Assembly (NCBI GenBank): GCA_035341855.1
Contig: DAOQWA010000058.1
Location: forward strand, 1-19,852
DNA: 19,852 nucleotides
Direction of reading: 5' to 3'
DNA from: QQVM01 sp035341855
GTDB lineage: Bacteria > Bacteroidota > Bacteroidia > AKYH767-A > 2013-40CM-41-45
The notes beneath the pieces were generated by a model, which searched no databases, was not told where the DNA came from, and saw nothing but the letters and a program-made list of their open reading frames with translations. Of the stretch, positions 15,331 through 19,852 are shown in pieces. The translations under genes were made by a program, and so were the position numbers. The stretch's first letter is position 1, and every line of letters starts with the position of its first letter.

Positions 15331-15372
15331 TGCTTTCGAATCATTCTTGCACATTCAACAAACAGGCAAACC

Positions 15373-16173
15373 ATGTATTTCAACAGCAACATCAAGATCC
15401 TTCGTCAGCGTCGCAACCGTACGCAAGACCTTGTAGCAACAGAACTGGGCATCAGTCGCTCCACACTGAACAGTTATGAAAATGGCAGCATAAAGAATCC
15501 TACCCTTGAAGCCCTTATGGCTTTCACCAAATATTTCAAGGTATCGATTGACACGCTTGTGAAAGTGGACATGAGTAAGCTGAGCGGCTTCCAGCTAAGC
15601 GAACTGGAAAAAGGAAATGATGTTTATGTGACAGGGTCCCGCCTCCGCGTTTTAGCTACGACGGTAGACAGCCAGAACCGGGAGAACATTGAAGTGGTGC
15701 CTTTGAAAGCCAAGGCAGGATATAAAAATGGGTTCGCAGATCCTGAATTTATCAAGAAGCTTCCCACTTTCCAACTCCCTATACTTTTCAATGACAGAAA
15801 ATACAGAATGTTCCAGATCAGCGGCGATTCCATGTTACCGATCCCTGATAAATCATTTGTCATCGGAGAATACCTGGAAAACTGGTATGATATTAAAGAC
15901 GGACAAGCATACGTTATCCTCACCCAGGATGACGGCTTAGTTTTTAAAGTTGCTTTCAATCAGCTACGCAAGAAAAAATCTCTAACGCTTAAATCCCTCA
16001 ACCCCGAATATGAACCTTATGAAGTACAGGCCAATGATGTTCGGGAAGTATGGAAGTTCTGTAATTATATGAGTAGCGAATTGCCGGAACATTCCATGGA
16101 CAAGGATGACCTTCTCACAAAACTAGCCGCTTTAGAAAAAGATGTGAAGGGGATTAAGAGTGTGCTGGAGTGA
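15373..16173 (+). CDS. XRE-family repressor with self-cleaving S24 domain (LexA/UmuD-like)
   Basis: 266 residues from ATG 15373 (MYFNSNIKILRQRR). An upstream in-frame ATG at 15280 is rejected because it lies within the promoter and operator. Helix-turn-helix domain about 5-65 (TQDLVATELGISRSTLNSYE). Residues 113-117, AKAGY, give an Ala115-Gly116 cleavage site; catalytic S153 is in FQISGDSMLP and K192 in LVFKVAF, the Ser-Lys dyad of LexA, UmuD and phage repressors. A charged helix (about 241-266) may extend dimerisation. Proteins of this design repress DNA-damage genes or prophages until RecA filaments trigger self-cleavage. No phage genes are nearby, while dnaE and dinB are, and its own promoter and that of dnaE share a dyad, so a host SOS-like role is favoured. 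Confidence 0.9.
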   Translation: MYFNSNIKILRQRRNRTQDLVATELGISRSTLNSYENGSIKNPTLEALMAFTKYFKVSIDTLVKVDMSKLSGFQLSELEKGNDVYVTGSRLRVLATTVDSQNRENIEVVPLKAKAGYKNGFADPEFIKKLPTFQLPILFNDRKYRMFQISGDSMLPIPDKSFVIGEYLENWYDIKDGQAYVILTQDDGLVFKVAFNQLRKKKSLTLKSLNPEYEPYEVQANDVREVWKFCNYMSSELPEHSMDKDDLLTKLAALEKDVKGIKSVLE

Positions 16174-16196
16174 TTAGAGTAAAAAAATGGAACACG

Positions 16197-16296
16197 NNNN
16201 NNNNNNNNNNNNNNNNNNNNNNNNNNNNNNNNNNNNNNNNNNNNNNNNNNNNNNNNNNNNNNNNNNNNNNNNNNNNNNNNNNNNNNNNNNNNNNNN
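16197..16296. other. Scaffold gap of 100 Ns
   Basis: Exactly 100 undetermined bases, the usual placeholder for a gap of unknown size. Real sequence between the repressor and carbonic anhydrase genes, possibly including further genes or their promoters, may be missing, so adjacency across this point is not assured. Confidence 0.98.
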
Positions 16297-16338
16297 AAAA
16301 TCAAAATCTTTGAATCAGATATTTGACTATCTTCCGCC

Positions 16339-16971
16339 ATGGAATTTAGCAAAATATTTGAAAACAACGAGAAGTGGGTAAGAGAAAAGTTATCCCTCGA
16401 TGCAGACTATTTTCAAAAATTATCCCAGGGCCAGAGTCCCGAATTTTTATACATAGGTTGTTCCGACAGCAGAGTTACTGCTGAAGATCTCATGGGAGTA
16501 CAGGCAGGAGAAGTATTTGTCCACCGTAACATTGCAAATCTTGTTGTCAGTACAGACAACAATCTGAATGCCGTTGTACAATTCGCTGTTGAATATTTAA
16601 AGGTCAAGCATATTATTGTCTGTGGTCACTATGAATGCGGAGGTGTGAATGCAGCCCTGAACCCGAGTGATATGGGTCAGCTTAACAGCTGGCTGCAGAC
16701 ATTACGTGATGTATATCGTATCCATCGTGATGAATTAGATGCCATGGTCGATGATCAGAAAAAATTCGACAGACTTGTTGAGTTGAATGTCCGGGAACAA
16801 TGTATCAACATTATCAAGATTGATCATGTTCAGAGAGCATGGAACAAAACACATTATCCTACGGTTCATGGCTGGGTTTTCGATGTTCGCACCGGCAAAC
16901 TGATAGATCTCGGGCTAAATATGGATGAGATCTTTGGCGAAGTAAGGAATATCTACTACCTGACTCAGTAG
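16339..16971 (+). CDS. can: Beta-class carbonic anhydrase
   Basis: Interconverts CO2 and bicarbonate in the cytoplasm, supplying bicarbonate to carboxylases. 210 residues, the usual length. Zinc ligands are C41 (in CSDSR with D43 and R45), H97 and C100 (in HIIVCGHYECGG), and the VHRNIAN block is present at 61-67: a complete type-I style site. The start (MEFSKIFENNEKWV) is the standard one and begins 42 bases after the scaffold gap, so the promoter may be partly lost. I recognise the family with certainty; the exact paralogue (can or cynT-like) is not distinguishable. Confidence 0.95.
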   Translation: MEFSKIFENNEKWVREKLSLDADYFQKLSQGQSPEFLYIGCSDSRVTAEDLMGVQAGEVFVHRNIANLVVSTDNNLNAVVQFAVEYLKVKHIIVCGHYECGGVNAALNPSDMGQLNSWLQTLRDVYRIHRDELDAMVDDQKKFDRLVELNVREQCINIIKIDHVQRAWNKTHYPTVHGWVFDVRTGKLIDLGLNMDEIFGEVRNIYYLTQ

Positions 16972-17048
16972 ACTACGGTACCTTTTAAGAAATTCTTTTG
17001 TACCTTTCCTTTGCATTGTAGTTTATGTTAACGGAAAAACGATAGAAT

Positions 17049-17834
17049 ATGAAACTCCCACTTTATCAGGTTGACGCATTTACAAACAAAGTCTTTGGAG
17101 GTAACCCTGCTGCCATTTGCCCATTAGAAACTTGGCTTCCCGACTCCACACTTCATAAGATTGCAGCAGAAAATAATTTATCTGAAACCGCTTTTTTCGT
17201 TGCCAAGGGAAATGATTTTGAACTGAGGTGGTTTACACCGACTACTGAAGTTGATCTATGCGGGCATGCAACGCTTGCAACATCTCATGTATTATTTGAG
17301 TTTTTAAACTATGGAGAAAAAACCATAACGTTTCACAGCAAAAGCGGGGAGCTGACAGTTGAAAGAACCAAGGATGGTTATTCAATGAACTTTCCTGCCA
17401 ACACTTACAAAGAGACGGAAGTGACCCCATTGCTTAGCCGTGCCTTAGGTGTCAAACCTATTCACGCAATACTCGGAAAGAACATTCTGATGGCAGAAGT
17501 TCGTTCAGAAAAAGAATTACGTTCCCTCATCCCGGAAATTTATACAGTAATGCAAGTGCATCCGCATGGACTCATCATTACGGCGAAAGGCGATGAAGTA
17601 GATTTCGTGTCCAGAAGTTTTTTTCCGAACGTGGGAATTAATGAAGATCCGGTTACCGGAGCTTCACATACTTTGCTTACACCCTATTGGGCAAGCAAAC
17701 TTGGAAAAAGCTCAATGTCTGCCAGACAACTTTCGAAACGTGGCGGTGAACTGAAATGTACTCTTGTAGGTGATCGTGTTGAAATAGCGGGGCAGGCGGT
17801 TTTGTATTTGAAGGGGGAGATTGAAATTCTATGA
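17049..17834 (+). CDS. PhzF-family isomerase/epimerase-like protein
   Basis: 261 residues, cytoplasmic. Two related PhzF halves: N-terminal FTNKVFGGNPAAIC, the catalytic Glu E46 in NNLSETAFF, and DLCGHATLA (69-77); C-terminal GINEDPVTGASH (196-207). PhzF itself isomerises a phenazine precursor, but most family members have unknown substrates and there are no phenazine genes here. It follows the carbonic anhydrase gene by 77 bases on the same strand; TACCTTTC at 17001-17008 could be a weak -7 box giving it its own promoter. Its stop codon abuts the stop of the convergent MFS remnant. Confidence 0.9.
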   Translation: MKLPLYQVDAFTNKVFGGNPAAICPLETWLPDSTLHKIAAENNLSETAFFVAKGNDFELRWFTPTTEVDLCGHATLATSHVLFEFLNYGEKTITFHSKSGELTVERTKDGYSMNFPANTYKETEVTPLLSRALGVKPIHAILGKNILMAEVRSEKELRSLIPEIYTVMQVHPHGLIITAKGDEVDFVSRSFFPNVGINEDPVTGASHTLLTPYWASKLGKSSMSARQLSKRGGELKCTLVGDRVEIAGQAVLYLKGEIEIL

Positions 17835-18104
17835 ATGCCTCGGCTGCCCGGCTAATGACTTCAAAGCAAATAGCAAGGCGACTAATGTTAGTAGAGCACC
17901 CATAAAAAACGGTGCACCCGGAAAAACAAGAGGAGCATTTTCAGAAGTAAAATATGAGAATAAATAAGTCATTAATAGTGGCATGAAGATGGAAGATACT
18001 CTGATGAAACTGGTGATTACTCCAAGTAATTCTTCTTGTTTATTATCAGAACTAGTGAAGAATTGTTCCCATATAATGCCGGAGAGAAACAGTTTGGCGA
18101 ACTT
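17829..18104 (-). pseudogene. C-terminal remnant of a Tet-type MFS exporter
   Basis: A 91-residue open stretch with an in-frame stop just upstream (18105-18107) and no suitable start. It ends with the last two membrane helices of a TCR/Tet-family major facilitator: LLGVITSFIRVSSIFMPLLM, TYLFSYFTSENAPLVFPG, APFFMGALLTLVALLFALKS. The N-terminal ten or so helices are missing; the next gene begins 59 bases away. Before LLGV the sequence (about residues 8-25) no longer looks like this family. A 55-base stretch is identical to the MFS gene end at 19798-19852, so this is a recent partial duplicate or a truncated paralogue. Confidence 0.75.
17893..17947 (-). repeat. 55-base exact direct repeat, copy 1
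   Basis: From AGCACCCATAAAAAACGG to TTTTCAGAAGTA, this is identical to the final 55 bases of the window. It lies inside the MFS remnant and encodes TSENAPLVFPGAPFFMGA. The preceding base differs between the copies (G here, C in the other). Confidence 0.85.
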
Positions 18105-18163
18105 TTAAGTACGCTTAATTTAAGGAAAAAGAAAAGGCAGCTATACAGTAAAAAACTATTTTA

Positions 18164-19630
18164 TTATCGGCTGAGTACAATTTTTTTGAAATAGTTTTTT
18201 TCAGAAGAGCTGATTCTAACAAAATACATTCCTTCAGGATATTTCTCAAGATCGAATGTGCAATGTGATAAACCAGAAAAGCTTGCACTTTTAACAAAGC
18301 TTCCCTTAAAATCCAAAAGTTCGACTTTCAACAACTTTTCAGTATTGCTCGTAAACGAAATAAACAATTCAGTAGAAGCCGGATTTGGATATACATTCAG
18401 TCGATTCTTAGAAGTAATGGATTTGTTGTATTCTTCGATACCGAGGATGTTGCAGTAATCAGGCAGTTGAATTGTACCGGGTAAACCATGATTGACACTA
18501 CTCTGGTTAGGAGTGTACAAAACAGCTGTTTCACAGCAAGGATATGTGACCTGCCCAACAAACAATCCAAAATTATAAAGTGATAATGAAGAATCCGGAG
18601 TCATACAAGCATTTTGGAATGTCGTGTCAAAGATTGCTGATATGCTCGGAGAATATGATGATTCCGGACCAAAATTTACATATATTGAATCTTGGCTGAC
18701 TTCCATATCGAAGAATTTGAAATGCTTAAAGGTGTCCTGAGTCCAGCATTTCGTCATCACAACTTCTCCGGAACTGTTCAGTTTTGCAAGCGCATGTCCC
18801 GAATAATAACCTTGGTTTGTTTCTCTTATACTAGCATAACTGACAAAAATACTTCCATTCTGATCAATCGCTAATTTATTTAGCATTGTAGCGTGCTGCC
18901 AGGCATATGCTGTATCATAGTAAGTGTAAGCCCACCTCAAATTTCCATTATAATCCATTTTAATTATAGAAAAGGTTCCCAAAAGATTTGAGCTCAAATA
19001 ATCTACAGAATTAAGCGAAATCAGATAACATGAGTCATACGATGAAATCTGTATATCTGATAAAAAGGTGGAATGTGACTGGAAAGACCAATCAGGAGAA
19101 CTCGGATCATGATTCCCAATGCTGTCAGTACGATATAAAACCACTGCTGAATAATTTCCTCCAAACTCATAAATTGACCACACACCTCCATTGTTTGCCT
19201 TGAAACATTTTTTCTGTCTAAAGTTTTGAAAAAATATTTCTTTGTAATTTATATTTATAACATTTCCTGAAGTATCCAAGACAATCATTGCTGGAAAGTA
19301 ATTGCCGGATTGCCCCGGACCCGGCCCTTGCAGAGATAATACAAACAAGTGGTCTCCATTTTGTGTTATAGAATTCAGAGAATTGGGATAAGGAGACAAT
19401 GTAGTAATTGGTTGAGAAAAATCTCTGGCCCAAATCGTGTTACCCGCTGAATCGAGCTTGAAGACTTCCTGGCTCGCAATCCCATACCTTTCATTATTAG
19501 CGGTGTTTATTATCCTTTGGTTGATTGTAGTGTCTGCTTTGAATAAATCTTCCAAGCCGAATGAGCCGGCAACCAATAGTGTAAAATGATTCAGAATTAG
19601 AACCACCAGGCAAAAATTAAATTTATTCAT
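18164..19630 (-). CDS. T9SS-exported protein with propeller-like repeats
   Basis: 488 residues; signal peptide about 1-22. Residues ~40-350 contain recurring units of the form hhxLDSxGNxxW (VFKLDSAGNTIWARDF, IVLDTSGNVININYK, IIKMDYNGNLRWAYTY, LAKLNSSGEVVMTKCW), typical of beta-propeller or PQQ-like repeat surface proteins. The C-terminus is a type A sorting domain from about 410 (LNVYPNPASTELFISF ... GMYFVRISSSEKNYFKKIVL). No catalytic residues are recognisable. It sits between the truncated and the intact MFS gene ends, which suggests that it (or a larger segment) was inserted beside a duplicated MFS gene. Confidence 0.8.
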   Translation of the reverse strand: MNKFNFCLVVLILNHFTLLVAGSFGLEDLFKADTTINQRIINTANNERYGIASQEVFKLDSAGNTIWARDFSQPITTLSPYPNSLNSITQNGDHLFVLSLQGPGPGQSGNYFPAMIVLDTSGNVININYKEIFFQNFRQKKCFKANNGGVWSIYEFGGNYSAVVLYRTDSIGNHDPSSPDWSFQSHSTFLSDIQISSYDSCYLISLNSVDYLSSNLLGTFSIIKMDYNGNLRWAYTYYDTAYAWQHATMLNKLAIDQNGSIFVSYASIRETNQGYYSGHALAKLNSSGEVVMTKCWTQDTFKHFKFFDMEVSQDSIYVNFGPESSYSPSISAIFDTTFQNACMTPDSSLSLYNFGLFVGQVTYPCCETAVLYTPNQSSVNHGLPGTIQLPDYCNILGIEEYNKSITSKNRLNVYPNPASTELFISFTSNTEKLLKVELLDFKGSFVKSASFSGLSHCTFDLEKYPEGMYFVRISSSEKNYFKKIVLSR

Positions 19631-19731
19631 CAGGAAATTTTAAATGAATGTTAAATATCAAATCAATGTTACGTACAATATTTGTTCCGGCAAGGAGATT
19701 AACATACGATATCAATGCTTTTACCAAATAT

Positions 19732-19851
19732 TCATTGATGCCTTGGCAATACTGCCAGTGTCCTGAGGGCGAAAACAAGCGCTACTAATGTCAGAACAGC
19801 ACCCATAAAAAACGGTGCACCCGGAAAAACAAGAGGAGCATTTTCAGAAGT
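19732..19851 (-). CDS. C-terminus of a Tet-type MFS exporter, running off the window
   Basis: The last 39 residues of a TCR/Tet-family major facilitator (TSENAPLVFPGAPFFMGAVL, TLVALVFALRTLAVLPRHQ, stop at 19732-19734). The family exports drugs by proton antiport across the inner membrane. The bulk of the gene is outside the window. After the shared 55 bases it differs from the remnant at 17829-18104 (ALRTLAVLPRHQ here, ALKSLAGQPRHS there), so the two are paralogues, not one sequence assembled twice. Confidence 0.7.
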   Translation of the reverse strand, partial: TSENAPLVFPGAPFFMGAVLTLVALVFALRTLAVLPRHQ

Positions 19852-19852
19852 A
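19798..19852 (-). repeat. 55-base exact direct repeat, copy 2, at the contig end
   Basis: Identical to 17893-17947. The window stops exactly where the shared stretch would otherwise continue. 55 is a common assembler k-mer length, so this end is probably a graph branch point. Confidence 0.85.

Noticed and set aside
15280..15372. A 31-codon N-terminal extension of the XRE-S24 repressor
   Set aside because: It covers the promoter -7 box and part of the operator dyad; the conserved helix-turn-helix begins right after ATG 15373.
15373..16173. Prophage repressor
   Set aside because: No integrase, Cro, terminase or other phage genes are visible in the window; a shared dyad with dnaE argues for a host role, although the 100-N gap leaves some doubt.
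17893..19852. Composite transposon or target-site duplication around the T9SS gene
   Set aside because: The direct repeats lie inside MFS coding sequence and keep its frame; no transposase or terminal inverted repeats are present.

Overview
The window looks like a complete metagenomic contig or scaffold from a member of the Bacteroidota, about 40% GC by eye. The evidence is three proteins with type IX secretion (T9SS) C-terminal sorting domains, a Bacteroidota-type -7 promoter box (TAnnTTTG) upstream of several genes, weak Shine-Dalgarno signals, and the families present (Met/His-rich lipoprotein beside a copper-type TonB receptor, XRE-S24 regulator, Tet-type MFS exporter). I see no tRNA, rRNA, CRISPR array or insertion sequence. 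The scaffold carries a 100-N gap (16197-16296), and both ends look like assembly artefacts.

Left to right. 1-163: a GC-rich piece of EF-Tu, joined in frame to the C-terminal part of a minus-strand DNA polymerase III alpha subunit (dnaE, start 2779). 2966-6395: a minus-strand three-gene set (small Cys protein, Met/His-rich lipoprotein, TonB receptor) that looks like a copper handling locus. 6737-8338: a T9SS-exported arylsulfotransferase-like protein. 8589-9776: dinB, a catalytically intact Y-family polymerase. 10172-13972: a 1266-residue T9SS surface protein. 14446-15279 (+): an alpha/beta hydrolase. 15373-16173 (+): an XRE-S24 (LexA/UmuD-like) self-cleaving repressor. After the gap, 16339-16971 (+): beta-carbonic anhydrase, and 17049-17834 (+): a PhzF-family protein. 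17829-18104 (-): a decayed C-terminal remnant of an MFS exporter. 18164-19630 (-): a third T9SS protein. 19732-19851 (-): the C-terminus of an apparently intact MFS exporter running off the end.

The most interesting reading is a scattered SOS-like mutagenesis regulon. The XRE-S24 protein has the Ala-Gly cleavage site and Ser/Lys dyad of LexA-type repressors. Its own promoter and the dnaE promoter carry the same 17-bp dyad (GATTG-n5-CAATC, 14 of 17 bases identical). dnaE and dinB also share a 16-bp AT-rich box (15 of 16 identical), whose 9-bp core recurs in front of the repressor gene. This suggests that the repressor controls itself, dnaE and probably dinB, although the three genes are separated by unrelated surface and metal genes.

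The other genes look independent: copper uptake or handling, T9SS-secreted cargo, CO2 hydration and housekeeping enzymes.
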